Of a stretch of 64,000 bases of DNA, positions 17,997-27,192 are shown piece by piece. This DNA is from Muribaculum intestinale. GTDB taxonomy: Bacteria; Bacteroidota; Bacteroidia; Bacteroidales; Muribaculaceae. Numbering within the stretch: position 1 is the stretch's first letter; each line of letters opens with the position of its first letter. A model generated the notes under the pieces. It made no database searches. It saw only the letters and a list, made by a program, of their open reading frames with translations, and was not told the origin of the DNA. The DNA lies in NCBI RefSeq assembly GCF_002201515.1, contig NZ_CP021421.1:3038001-3102000 (forward strand), read 5' to 3'. The position numbers and the translations under genes were made by a program.

Positions 17997-18590
17997 ATGA
18001 ATACGACACAAAAAGCTATGCAGAATCAGGACATAGTTATAGAAGAACTGGCCCGTCATTACCGGGCTATTATAGAACTGATAGGGGAGAACCCCGACCG
18101 TGAAGGACTTAGGAAAACTCCGCTCAGGGCAGCGAAAGCACTATATTATGCTACTCAGGGATACCGACAGGATGCCTCTGCCGTAATGAAGCAGGCTGTA
18201 TTTGAGTATGCCGGCTCGCGTATGATTATTGTACGTGACATAGAGTTCTACTCCTTCTGCGAACATCATATACTCCCGTTCTTCGGAAAAATATCAGTAG
18301 GCTATATCCCCGACGGCAATATGATTGGGCTGTCTAAACTTGCAAGAGTAGTCAATGTATATGCTCGTCGCCTTCAAGTGCAGGAACGTCTTACGGCAGA
18401 AGTCACCAAGGTGATCAGCAATACCCTCGGAGCTAAAGGGGTGATTGTAGTGTGTCGTGCCGAACACCTCTGCATGAAAATGCGTGGAGTTGAAAAACAG
18501 GACAGCTCTACTACAACTATTGACTACGACGGCGTGTTTGCGGAAGATACAACACTTCGACAGGAATTCCTCTCCCTTATACAAAATTGA
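17997..18590 (+). CDS. folE: GTP cyclohydrolase I
   Basis: Converts GTP to 7,8-dihydroneopterin triphosphate, the entry step to tetrahydrofolate. The 197 residues include the zinc ligands Cys88 and His91 (FCEHHILPF) and Cys159 (CRAEHLCM), and the conserved GYIPDGNMIGLSKLARVV stretch. This is the zinc type I enzyme, not the FolE2 type. The sugar transporter gene begins 2 bp after the stop, so these are probably co-transcribed despite unrelated functions. Confidence 0.95.
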   Translation: MNTTQKAMQNQDIVIEELARHYRAIIELIGENPDREGLRKTPLRAAKALYYATQGYRQDASAVMKQAVFEYAGSRMIIVRDIEFYSFCEHHILPFFGKISVGYIPDGNMIGLSKLARVVNVYARRLQVQERLTAEVTKVISNTLGAKGVIVVCRAEHLCMKMRGVEKQDSSTTTIDYDGVFAEDTTLRQEFLSLIQN

Positions 18591-18592
18591 AA

Positions 18593-19870
18593 ATGGCAAA
18601 ATCCAATGACGTAATACGCATAGGCGTACCTTTCCTCCTTGTCTCCACTATTTTTCTCGCATGGGGCCTGGCCAACAATATGAATGACACGCTGCTTGCA
18701 GCATTTCGGCGTATTATGTCGATGAGCGATTTGCAGACCTCTATGGTGCAGTTCGCTTTCTTCGGGGCATATGCCTGTGTGGCTTTCCCGGCGGCTATGT
18801 TTATCCGCAAATACTCCTTTAAATCAGGAATTATACTGGGCCTGCTCCTATACGCCTGCGGTACTATGCTCTTTTATCCCGCAGGTGTCGCTGCGAGTTA
18901 TCCGGCATTTCTTTTTGCCATTTATGTTATGGCATGCGGATGTGCTGTTCTTGAGACTACTGCCAATCCCTACATACTGTCCATGGGCAGTCGCGACAAC
19001 GCTACCCGACGTCTTAATATCGCACAGACGTTCAATCCGGTAGGTGCTGTATGCGGTATACTTGTAAGCCGCCATTTCATATTGTCGGAGTTAAACGCCG
19101 CCGATGCTGCAGAACGGGGCGACATGTCGGCCGCTCAGTTGATGGAGATTCAAAGTCATGAACTGTCGGCCATATCAGGCACGTATATGCTCATCGGATG
19201 TGCATTGCTTGTATTGCTGGCTATAATCATTCTTGTAAGAATGCCGAAATTTAAAGACGAGTCAGAGGCTGCGCCGGTAGGAGATACATTGCGCCGCCTT
19301 TGGAGCAACCGTCCATATCGCTTTGGTGTTGTAGCTCAGTTCTTTTATGTAGGCGTGCAGACATGTGTATGGTCGTTCACAATCCGTTATGTCATGTCGG
19401 AACTTGATTGTCTTGAAAAAGATGCGTCAATGTTTTTTCTCTACTCCATACTCTCGTTTACACTATTCCGGTTTGTGTTCACATGGCTTATGAAATACGT
19501 GGCGCCCGTAATGTTGCTGATGTATGCCTCAGTTATGGCTATAATTCTTACGGGAGGGGTAATAATTCTTTCCGGAATGCCTTCGGTCATTGCTCTTGTA
19601 GGTATTTCGGCAACAATGTCGCTGATGTTCCCGACCATATATGGCATAGCTCTTGAGGGTATGCCTCCGGCTGATAACAAAATTGCAGCCTCCGGGCTTA
19701 TAATGGCAATACTTGGAGGAGCCTTGCTTACGCCGCTTCAGGCATGGATATCGGATATTGCCGGTATTTCCGCATCTTTTGCTGTATCGCTTCTATGTTT
19801 TGTAGTGATACTTGGTTACGCTTCAGCTATAGTATATTCACGCAAGAAATCTCTTATTTATGCAGACTGA
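18593..19870 (+). CDS. MFS sugar:proton symporter (FucP-like)
   Basis: Twelve-helix inner-membrane sugar importer of the FucP branch of the major facilitator superfamily. I chose ATG 18593 (425 residues) over TTG 18587. Family signs are the opening LLVSTIFLAWGLANNMND, the ETTANPYI motif (helix 4) and a second-half IYGIALEGM. The gene overlaps the next one by 11 bp. In Bacteroidales, FucP-like carriers import fucose or other hexoses; downstream genes for a nucleotidylyltransferase/GHMP protein and GDP-L-fucose synthase make fucose an attractive substrate, but this is inference. It might also import glucose or galactose. Confidence 0.85.
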   Translation: MAKSNDVIRIGVPFLLVSTIFLAWGLANNMNDTLLAAFRRIMSMSDLQTSMVQFAFFGAYACVAFPAAMFIRKYSFKSGIILGLLLYACGTMLFYPAGVAASYPAFLFAIYVMACGCAVLETTANPYILSMGSRDNATRRLNIAQTFNPVGAVCGILVSRHFILSELNAADAAERGDMSAAQLMEIQSHELSAISGTYMLIGCALLVLLAIIILVRMPKFKDESEAAPVGDTLRRLWSNRPYRFGVVAQFFYVGVQTCVWSFTIRYVMSELDCLEKDASMFFLYSILSFTLFRFVFTWLMKYVAPVMLLMYASVMAIILTGGVIILSGMPSVIALVGISATMSLMFPTIYGIALEGMPPADNKIAASGLIMAILGGALLTPLQAWISDIAGISASFAVSLLCFVVILGYASAIVYSRKKSLIYAD

Positions 19871-21026
19871 CAATAAAAAGAAAGTGTTTGTGTCGGGGTG
19901 CTACGATATGCTTCACTCCGGTCATGTGGCTTTCTTCAAAGAGGCCTCACGCTACGGTGATCTTTATGTAGGCATTGGTTCCGACAGTACAATCGAGGGC
20001 CTCAAAAACCGCAAGACAGTGTACTCTGAAAAGGAGCGCCTGTATATGGTGAAGTCAATCCGGTATGTTACTGATGCATATATAAATTCAGGTAGTGGCA
20101 TGCTTGATTTTCTTGACACGCTTGATCGAGTAAAGCCTGATATTTTCGTTGTCAACTCTGATGGCGGCTCTGAGCTCAAACGAAATCTCTGTCGGGAAAA
20201 AGGCATCGAATATGTAGAACTTGAACGAGTGCCGGATGCCGGATTGGAGGCCAGGTCGACAACATCTTTGCGGAAAGGTGTAAAATCTCACCTTCCATAC
20301 CGCGTAGATATCGCCGGTACATGGATAGACCAGCCATATGTATCGGAATATGGGGCAGGATGGGCACTTACTATCTCGATAGAACCGACTGTCGAATTTA
20401 TGGAACGTGGCGGCATGTCGACATCGACACGTAATGCTGCAAAGAAAATCTGGCCTTATGAGCTTCCGAATTACAATGAAGAGATGCTCGCGCGACTTCT
20501 GTTCTGCTTCGAGAATGATCCGGAGAACAAAGGACATATTTCCGGGGCTCAGGATGCGATAGGCATTTGTATGTCCGGTCTTAACCGTCATTATTATGAT
20601 GGACATTACTGGCCGGCAAAAATTGAATCATGCCACGATGAGAATGTCCTGTCATGGCTTGAGAATCATATTGTGCTTATTCCGATGTTTCCACGGCGTC
20701 CGGGCTGTTCTGTTGTGGAAGGCAAGGATATCACGCCGGCGAAGGTGAGACGTCTTACAGAAGCTGCCGACCGTTGCTGGGACGCTGTGATGCGTTGCAA
20801 CCTTCATGAGTTTGCCGCAGCATTCCGCGATTCTTTTGAAGCACAGATTTCAATGTTCCCCGCAATGATGCAGCCCGGAGTGGAGGAATATATCAATCGT
20901 TGGCGTAATCATGCCCTGGCATGGAAGATGCTTGGAGCCGGAGGTGGCGGTCATCTTGCTCTTGTAGTAGACCGGATACCCGAGGATGAAAATATCATAC
21001 GAATAAAAATCAGAAGAAAAGAATAA
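19860..21026 (+). CDS. Fused nucleotidylyltransferase and GHMP-kinase-like protein
   Basis: Two domains are visible in 388 residues. Residues 8-135 are a cytidylyltransferase-type Rossmann domain with the HxGH motif (SGCYDMLHSGH) and a later RSTTSLR substrate/nucleotide loop resembling ISSTxIR. Residues 143-388 resemble a GHMP sugar kinase: PYRVDIAGTWID, a degenerate P-loop GGMSTSTRNAA, and LGAGGGGHLALVV near the end. This is a compact analogue of bifunctional sugar-activating enzymes such as HldE or Fkp, but with a different domain pairing. It overlaps the transporter by 11 bp and precedes GDP-L-fucose synthase by 36 bp. The substrate is unknown; a salvaged sugar phosphorylated and then activated to an NDP-sugar fits the context. 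Confidence 0.72.
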   Translation: MQTDNKKKVFVSGCYDMLHSGHVAFFKEASRYGDLYVGIGSDSTIEGLKNRKTVYSEKERLYMVKSIRYVTDAYINSGSGMLDFLDTLDRVKPDIFVVNSDGGSELKRNLCREKGIEYVELERVPDAGLEARSTTSLRKGVKSHLPYRVDIAGTWIDQPYVSEYGAGWALTISIEPTVEFMERGGMSTSTRNAAKKIWPYELPNYNEEMLARLLFCFENDPENKGHISGAQDAIGICMSGLNRHYYDGHYWPAKIESCHDENVLSWLENHIVLIPMFPRRPGCSVVEGKDITPAKVRRLTEAADRCWDAVMRCNLHEFAAAFRDSFEAQISMFPAMMQPGVEEYINRWRNHALAWKMLGAGGGGHLALVVDRIPEDENIIRIKIRRKE

Positions 21027-21062
21027 CCAATATCGCTAAAATAGGAAAGAATAGTTAGCACT

Positions 21063-22004
21063 ATGGAAAAAGACTCGAAAATTTACGTTGCCGGTCACAG
21101 AGGCATGGTAGGCTCAGCTATCGTGCGCGAACTTCGCCGACAGGGGTATACTAATATTATAACCCGTACTCACAAGGAACTCGACCTCATCAATCAGCAG
21201 GCTGTAAATGATTTCTTTGCAGCCGAGAAGCCGGATTATGTCTTTCTTGCCGCAGCAAAAGTTGGCGGAATAGAAGCCAACCAGTCGGCTCTTGCCGATT
21301 TTATGTATGACAACATGATGCTTGAAATGAATGTTATCAATGCAGCCTGGAAAAACGGTGTCAAGAAATTGGAGTTCTTGGGGTCGTCATGTATATACCC
21401 GCGCATGGCACCACAGCCTATGCCTGAATCGTGTCTGTTGACTTCCGAACTTGAAAAAACCAACGAGGCATACGCTCTTGCCAAAATCTCGGGACTGAAG
21501 TACTGCGAGTTTCTCAATCGTCAGTATGGCACGGACTATATATCGGTTATGCCGACTAACCTTTATGGACCGAATGATAATTATCATCCGACGCATTCGC
21601 ATGTGCTACCTGCGCTTATCCGCCGATTCCATGAAGCTAAGGAAGCCGGACTTGAGGAGGTGACATGCTGGGGTGACGGTACACCGCTTCGCGAATTTCT
21701 CTATGTCGACGACCTTGCCAATCTGTGTGTTTTCCTTATGAATAATTATTCCGGCAATGAGACTGTAAACGCCGGTACCGGCAAAGAGCTGACAATCCTG
21801 GAACTCACTGAGCTCGTTGCAAAAACGGTAGGGTATAAGGGCCGTATACTATGGAATACCGACATGCCTAATGGAACTCCACGTAAACTCCTTGATGTAA
21901 GCAAGGCTAAGGCTCTTGGCTGGACATATACAACAGAACTCCCCGAAGGCATACGTCTTGCCTATGAGGATTTCCTCTCCAATCCTATGCGTGCTGAGCG
22001 TTGA
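21063..22004 (+). CDS. fcl: GDP-L-fucose synthase
   Basis: Epimerises and reduces GDP-4-keto-6-deoxy-mannose to GDP-L-fucose using NADPH. The 313 residues form an extended SDR with the N-terminal [10 protein letters not shown] (11-20), the FLGSSCIYP substrate loop and the catalytic Tyr137-x3-Lys141 ([10 protein letters not shown]). Later [19 protein letters not shown] and [12 protein letters not shown] motifs are characteristic of Fcl/WcaG. The partner GDP-mannose 4,6-dehydratase (gmd) is not in this window. The product is the expected donor for the GT11 fucosyltransferase at 63.2-64 kb. A terminator follows. Confidence 0.94.
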   Translation: MEKDSKIYVAGHRGMVGSAIVRELRRQGYTNIITRTHKELDLINQQAVNDFFAAEKPDYVFLAAAKVGGIEANQSALADFMYDNMMLEMNVINAAWKNGVKKLEFLGSSCIYPRMAPQPMPESCLLTSELEKTNEAYALAKISGLKYCEFLNRQYGTDYISVMPTNLYGPNDNYHPTHSHVLPALIRRFHEAKEAGLEEVTCWGDGTPLREFLYVDDLANLCVFLMNNYSGNETVNAGTGKELTILELTELVAKTVGYKGRILWNTDMPNGTPRKLLDVSKAKALGWTYTTELPEGIRLAYEDFLSNPMRAER

Positions 22005-22031
22005 TTGAGACGTACTATACATCAATATAGG

Positions 22032-22066
22032 AGGGGGCTGTCATTTTTTTGATATGCCCCCTTTTC
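22032..22066 (+). terminator. Intrinsic terminator after fcl
   Basis: AGGGGGC (22032-22038) pairs with GCCCCCT (22056-22062) followed by TTTT. It ends the SPOR-folE-transporter-fcl run. Confidence 0.75.
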
Positions 22067-22100
22067 ATAATAACCTCTATCCCGGCAGACAATTTCCCAA

Positions 22101-22137
22101 AATAAAAAGGGGCGTCACTCTCACGAGTTCCACCCCC
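22101..22137 (-). terminator. Intrinsic terminator after sodB
   Basis: On the minus strand a GGGGTG...CGCCCC stem with an inner ACTC/GAGT pairing is followed by TTTTTATTTT. It lies about 50 bp beyond the sodB stop and faces the fcl terminator. Confidence 0.7.
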
Positions 22138-22187
22138 GGCATTCATCACATTATGCTAAAAGTGCGATTTATGTCTTTGTCAGGCTT

Positions 22188-22781
22188 TTATTTTACGGAA
22201 TATCGCGACGATACTACATCCCAGTCGATGATGTCCCATAATCTATGTAGAGCATCGGCACGACGGTTCTGATAGTCGAGATAATAGGCGTGCTCCCATA
22301 CATCAAAGCAGAGCAGAGGAGTCAGACCCTGGGTAAGAGGGTTGGCGGCATTAGGGCCTTGTGTTATGAACAGACGTCCATCCTTATCCTGAGACAACCA
22401 TACCCACCCCGAGCCGAACAAATCGACACCGGCTTTTTCAAAAAGTTTTTTGAACTCATCGAATGATTCGAAATCACGTTTGATAGCTTCCGCAAGAGGC
22501 CCCTGCGGTTCACCTCCGCCATCAGGCGAGAATGAGAAGAAATAAAATATATGGTTCCATGCCTGCGACGCATTATTGAACAGAGGGCCATTGGCAGTCT
22601 TGATAATCTCTTCAAGAGGTGTGTCCTCCCATTCTGTATCACGAATCAGTCGATTAAGATTGTCGATATAAGTCTTTTCATGCTTTCCCCAGTGGTAGCT
22701 GATAGTTTCAGCGCTGATGGCAGGCTCAAGAGCATCGGACGCATAGGGGAGTTTTGGCTGGCTATATACGTTTGTTTCCAT
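22188..22781 (-). CDS. sodB: Superoxide dismutase, Fe/Mn family
   Basis: Detoxifies superoxide in the cytosol. The 197 residues keep all metal ligands: His30 (ISYHWGKH), His77 (WNHIFYF), Asp160 and His164 (FDVWEHAYY). Gln in LFNNASQ and Gly-rich FSFSPDGGGEPQG resemble iron or cambialistic enzymes of Bacteroides, which accept Fe or Mn depending on oxygen exposure. It lies downstream of the RND efflux operon in the same direction but is separated by a terminator-like hairpin that abuts its start codon. Confidence 0.95.
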   Translation of the reverse strand: METNVYSQPKLPYASDALEPAISAETISYHWGKHEKTYIDNLNRLIRDTEWEDTPLEEIIKTANGPLFNNASQAWNHIFYFFSFSPDGGGEPQGPLAEAIKRDFESFDEFKKLFEKAGVDLFGSGWVWLSQDKDGRLFITQGPNAANPLTQGLTPLLCFDVWEHAYYLDYQNRRADALHRLWDIIDWDVVSSRYSVK

Positions 22782-22828
22782 AAAAAGGCGTTATTTGGTT
22801 AATAGATATTTTCTTCCCAAATAACGCC
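22782..22828 (-). terminator. Terminator-like hairpin directly before the sodB start codon
   Basis: A perfect 12-bp repeat, GGCGTTATTTGG (22787-22798) with CCAAATAACGCC (22817-22828), reads on the minus strand as stem then TTTTT then ATG of sodB. It should end the RND efflux transcript. Because the U-run touches the sodB start codon, it may also act as an attenuator or a stabilising 5' structure of sodB. Confidence 0.7.
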
Positions 22829-22857
22829 ATAAACAGCCAAAAGGTTCTCGCCGGAGA

Positions 22858-24048
22858 TTAATTTCCCGGATTATAACGAGCCAACTGTGCCATTGCCTGT
22901 TGGTAACGATACTGTATTTCCAGCATCCGTAATATTGCGTCGGTATGCGAGGCTGATTCAATAAGGTACACCATCATGCTTATCTGGCCACCCTCCAGCG
23001 CCCGAAGCAATAGTCGGGGAGTCGGGGAATCTGTCAAAACTTTGTGGTATGATTCATACTGCGTCTTGAACTGCATCGCTGACGCATGTATGGACTCTAA
23101 CGATAATCGCTGCTCTATAGCCTGCTGTTCGGCGCGAGCCTCTGCTGCCATGCTTTCAAGGCGTGCGGCCTCCGACTTGCCTCTGGTGGAGAACACAGGT
23201 ATTGATAATCCCGCTACAAACCCATGAAACGGGGTACCCTCCTCTCTGGCAAAATGATATCCCGCAGTAAGGGAAGGAAGCGACCGGCGGCGCTCAGCTT
23301 CACTCCGTGCCCGAGATGCCTCGGCAAGTATTCTTGACTGCTCCACCTCGGGCGTTTCATCAAGTTTGTCGCTGTATATAGCAAGAGGATGAAGCATTTC
23401 GGCCGGGTAGTCTTCAATCGCATTATATATGTCTTTTGCATTTTCAATCGACCCGATAAATGCTCCGATTGCCGATATACATTGTGTCGCTTGAGTGTTG
23501 AGCTCAGTCTGTCTTGCAAGTACTTCAAGCCTTTCAAGTTTCAGTTTCTCGACATCAAGCAATGTGATTTCATTGCGCAGAGCGCCTTTCGTGGCGATAT
23601 CAAGCAGAGAATCGATGCATTCCATGCGATTTACCATTACTTGATGGCATTTATTAAGGTATACACCTTCTGCCAGTAGAATCCGAGCGTTTTCTCGTGC
23701 GCTGATTATTGTGGCTTGTTCCGACAGGTTGGTTGCCTTTGACTGAAGTCGGGCCTCACGTCGCATCGCGCTGTATACTCCCGGCCATTCCATCGATTGG
23801 CTTACTGTAATATCGGTCTTGTTTCCAGGCTCCCCGCTACTCCACATATATCCTCCTTCGATTTCCGGATCCGGGAGCATGGCTGCAGATCGCAGACTTT
23901 CCCTTTGGGCGGCATAGGCATATGCTTCACTGCGTAGGCCCGGATTGAGAGCAATCATACGGTCGACAAGGGAGTCAAAACTCTCTCCGCTTGCATGGAG
24001 CACGACTGTGGATGCAACTATGAGGGCGATTGTTCTTATAGATTTCAT
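22858..24048 (-). CDS. Outer-membrane factor of heavy-metal RND efflux (CusC/TolC family)
   Basis: Outer-membrane channel that forms a tripartite pump with the two genes before it. The 396 residues have a cleavable signal peptide (about 1-22, HASG) and the TolC-family repeat organisation: MLPDPEIEGGYMWSSG in the first half, long helical segments rich in Glu, Arg and Ala, and the matching LPSLTAGYHFAREEGT in the second half. There is no lipobox, unlike many CusC proteins. It lies 4 bp after the RND gene and is the last gene before the hairpin. Confidence 0.87.
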   Translation of the reverse strand: MKSIRTIALIVASTVVLHASGESFDSLVDRMIALNPGLRSEAYAYAAQRESLRSAAMLPDPEIEGGYMWSSGEPGNKTDITVSQSMEWPGVYSAMRREARLQSKATNLSEQATIISARENARILLAEGVYLNKCHQVMVNRMECIDSLLDIATKGALRNEITLLDVEKLKLERLEVLARQTELNTQATQCISAIGAFIGSIENAKDIYNAIEDYPAEMLHPLAIYSDKLDETPEVEQSRILAEASRARSEAERRRSLPSLTAGYHFAREEGTPFHGFVAGLSIPVFSTRGKSEAARLESMAAEARAEQQAIEQRLSLESIHASAMQFKTQYESYHKVLTDSPTPRLLLRALEGGQISMMVYLIESASHTDAILRMLEIQYRYQQAMAQLARYNPGN

Positions 24049-24052
24049 GAGT

Positions 24053-27000
24053 CTATTTCTTACGGTGTTGTACGTAATAATAAAGTATCGGTATTACAAA
24101 GATATTCAGAAGAGTCGATGTAAGTAATCCTCCGAGAATCACAATGGCCATAGGCGACTGCAGTTCATTGCCGGGATCTCCTCCACGCAAGGCAAGAGGA
24201 GCAAGCGCCAATGCCGAAGTAAGTGCTGTCATTATAATCGGAAGCAGGCGGTCGGAACTGCCTTTTAATATTCGTTCAGACAGAGCGAGGCCATCATTGT
24301 GCAATGAGTTGTAGCGGGATATTAGCAACATGCCATTGCGTGTTGTGATACCAAGCAGTGATATAAATCCAATTATTGCAGGAATGTTCAATTCGCCTGA
24401 GGTCAGTCGCAGCATTAATACACCCCCAATCATTGCCAGTGGCATGTTGACAAGTATTATCAGAGACTCCTTGATATCATGGAATTCCATATACAGAAGT
24501 ATCAGAATGATTATAAGAGCTCCGATTGATGCTAAAACAAGAGTTCTGGTGGCAGCGGCTTCACTTTCAAATTGACCGCTGTAGACAACGTTGTATCCCT
24601 CGGGAATCTTAATCTTTTCTTCAATAACGTTACGTGCTTCATTGACAGCTCCTCGAAGGTCACGTTCCTCAACATTGGCCGATACTACAATCCTACGGTT
24701 GAGATTCTCTCGATTAATAGTATTTGGGCCGGAGGTCGATACGACATCTGCGACATAGGTTATTGGCACTACTCCTCGTTGAGTGTCTATTGTCAACGAA
24801 GATATTCCGTCAATACTGCCTCTCCATCGTTCGCTGCTCATTAGCCTTATAGAGCGGGGGATACCGTCATCATAAATCTTTCCCACTTCAGTACCTCCGA
24901 TATTCACGCTGACCCAGCGGGCAAGCTGTCCTGGGGTTATGCCATAGTAGGCCATTGCATGACGTCGGGGACGTATCTCAAGATGCGGACGTTCTACCTG
25001 CTGTTCAACGGCAATGTCCGTAATCCCATTGACGTCGCCGATAGCATTGGATATCTCTGTTGCGGTGCGATGGAGAGTAGGAAGATCCGGTCCAAAAATT
25101 TTTATGGCAATCTGGGCCTCTGTTCCCGAAAGCATGGCATCAATACGATGAGATACCGGCTGGCCGATTTCAATGTTGACTCCGGGGATATCTGCGAGTT
25201 TATGACGCAGTTCGTCGGCCACTTCAGAGCGCGTGCGTCCGTCAAGTATGTAAGGTGCTTCGATTTCACTTACATTGACTCCAAGAGAGTGTTCGTCAAG
25301 TTCGGCACGTCCTGTTTTTCTTGCAACCGTTGTTATCTCGGGCACCTCCATTATTATTTTTTCAGCAATGCGTCCGATACGGTCGCTCTCTTCAAGCGAT
25401 ATGCCCGGCATGGCACTTATGTTTATCGTAAATGAGCCTTCATTGAACGGCGGCAGGAAGCTGCGTCCAAGTGTGGCCATAATGCACATCGAGGCCACAA
25501 ACAATATTCCGGTCCACCAAAGTATGGCGCGTTTATGCCGCATGCCTGTGGTGAGCGCATTATTATACACGCGTCGGAGCCATGCCGCAGGTGCCGGCTC
25601 TTTATCTTTTGTGCCGGACGCGGAATCTCCGAGAAGATAGCTGCACAATACCGGAGTAAGGGTGAGGGCTACAATTGTAGATGCTATCAGCGATACGATA
25701 AAAGCTATTCCAAGCGAGCCGAGCAGACGGCCTTCGATGCCATGTAGGAAGAAGAGCGGCAGGAAACTCGCCATGATGATAAGAGAGGAGTTGAATATCG
25801 GCATTCTTACCTCTCGGGATGCTTCATAGACTACGCTGACTACATTCTTCTGCTGCTCCTTCGGCAATGCGCGGTTTGCCCGAAGACGTTTGTAAACATT
25901 TTCTACGTCGACAATGGCATCGTCCACCAGGGATCCGATGGCAATTGCAATGCCTCCAAGTGTCATGGTATTAATGGTAAGTCCCATGGCATGTAGAACA
26001 AAAATGGTCACTATAATCGACATGGGGATAGCAATGACCGATATCAGCGTAGTGCGTATGTCCATAAGGAAAAAGAAGAGCACTACGATTACAAATATTG
26101 CACCCTCGAAGAGCGATTGCTGCAGATTATTTACAGAACTGTCGATAAAGTCAGCCTGTCGGAATATGTCTGTCGATACATTAATGTCCTTTGGTAGTGA
26201 AGGAACAAGTTGTGCGAGTTTTGCTTCTATTGCTTTTGTGAGACGGGTTGTCGATGCGCCGGTCTGTTTGCTTACGGTGAGTAGTATAGCTTCTTTACCT
26301 CTCTCTCCTGCAGCTCCGATACGTGGAGTGGCACCACCACGTTCGATTACGGCAATATCGCTCAATGTTACCGGAGCACCGGTGTTCGCATTGTCATTGC
26401 CGATGATTTTTACTACTGTCAGGCCAAGTTCATCGGCACGGCTTGTGGATATACTCCCTTTTACAAGATATTCATTCCCAAAGTCGCTAAGATTGCCTCC
26501 GGAAGAGTTTGTATTCAATCCATCGCAGGCCGCCAATACTTCCTCAAGGGATATTCCGTAGTGGGCCATTTGAGGTGTATTGAGTTTTATCTGTATCTCC
26601 TCTTCCTGGCCACCGAGTACCGATACTTGTGACACCCCTTCAATGGCAAGTAGCGCCGGACGTAGTGTACGGTCGGCAATGGTACGAAGCTGTAGCATTG
26701 ACAGGGAGTCTGTTGATAAAGAATCGGTCTTGTTGGTAAGCCCTATTATAAGCACTTCGCCAAGTACCGAAGTGGGAGGTCCCATCACTGGAATCCCTGC
26801 CTCGGGAGCAAGTGTGGATCCTATTCCGGATAGACGCTCGGATATTCCCTGGCGGGCCTTGTATGGGTCAACGCCCCATTCATGCTCAACCCATACTACT
26901 GAGAATCCTGCGGAACTTGAAGAGCGTACACGTCTTACTCCTGGAGCACCGCCCATTGCTGTCTCTATGGGGTAGGTGACAAGTTTCTCTACTTCTTCAG

Positions 27001-27178
27001 GAGCAAGGCCGCCGGCCTCGGTCATTATTGCCACCGTAGGAGCATTTAGGTCTGGGAAAATATCGACATCAAATGTGTCGCGAAGCATAGCCACGCATCC
27101 GACAATCAATAATAGCGCCGCCGCAACAAGAACCAGTTTGCGTCGGTCAAGTGAGCCTTTTATTATTCTGTCAAGCAT
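24053..27178 (-). CDS. Heavy-metal efflux RND transporter (CusA/CzcA family)
   Basis: Proton-driven inner-membrane pump of the heavy-metal efflux RND class. The 1041 residues show the RND plan: N-terminal helix, large periplasmic loop, helices 2-6, a second loop and helices 8-12. Family motifs include DLNAPTVAIMTEAGGLAPEEVEKLVTYP-like opening and the helix-4 stretch IGSLVDDAIVDVENV with its proton-relay acids. Compared with E. coli CusA, I do not see the full methionine triad that binds copper, so Zn/Co/Cd or another metal is possible. It is between the adaptor (14 bp) and the outer-membrane factor (4 bp). Confidence 0.92.
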   Translation of the reverse strand: MLDRIIKGSLDRRKLVLVAAALLLIVGCVAMLRDTFDVDIFPDLNAPTVAIMTEAGGLAPEEVEKLVTYPIETAMGGAPGVRRVRSSSSAGFSVVWVEHEWGVDPYKARQGISERLSGIGSTLAPEAGIPVMGPPTSVLGEVLIIGLTNKTDSLSTDSLSMLQLRTIADRTLRPALLAIEGVSQVSVLGGQEEEIQIKLNTPQMAHYGISLEEVLAACDGLNTNSSGGNLSDFGNEYLVKGSISTSRADELGLTVVKIIGNDNANTGAPVTLSDIAVIERGGATPRIGAAGERGKEAILLTVSKQTGASTTRLTKAIEAKLAQLVPSLPKDINVSTDIFRQADFIDSSVNNLQQSLFEGAIFVIVVLFFFLMDIRTTLISVIAIPMSIIVTIFVLHAMGLTINTMTLGGIAIAIGSLVDDAIVDVENVYKRLRANRALPKEQQKNVVSVVYEASREVRMPIFNSSLIIMASFLPLFFLHGIEGRLLGSLGIAFIVSLIASTIVALTLTPVLCSYLLGDSASGTKDKEPAPAAWLRRVYNNALTTGMRHKRAILWWTGILFVASMCIMATLGRSFLPPFNEGSFTINISAMPGISLEESDRIGRIAEKIIMEVPEITTVARKTGRAELDEHSLGVNVSEIEAPYILDGRTRSEVADELRHKLADIPGVNIEIGQPVSHRIDAMLSGTEAQIAIKIFGPDLPTLHRTATEISNAIGDVNGITDIAVEQQVERPHLEIRPRRHAMAYYGITPGQLARWVSVNIGGTEVGKIYDDGIPRSIRLMSSERWRGSIDGISSLTIDTQRGVVPITYVADVVSTSGPNTINRENLNRRIVVSANVEERDLRGAVNEARNVIEEKIKIPEGYNVVYSGQFESEAAATRTLVLASIGALIIILILLYMEFHDIKESLIILVNMPLAMIGGVLMLRLTSGELNIPAIIGFISLLGITTRNGMLLISRYNSLHNDGLALSERILKGSSDRLLPIIMTALTSALALAPLALRGGDPGNELQSPMAIVILGGLLTSTLLNIFVIPILYYYVQHRKK

Positions 27179-27192
27179 ATTCTGTCCGGATA

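Noticed and set aside
24053..27178. Copper-specific CusA identity
   Set aside because: The methionine triad known for CusA could not be located, so only the heavy-metal RND family is claimed.
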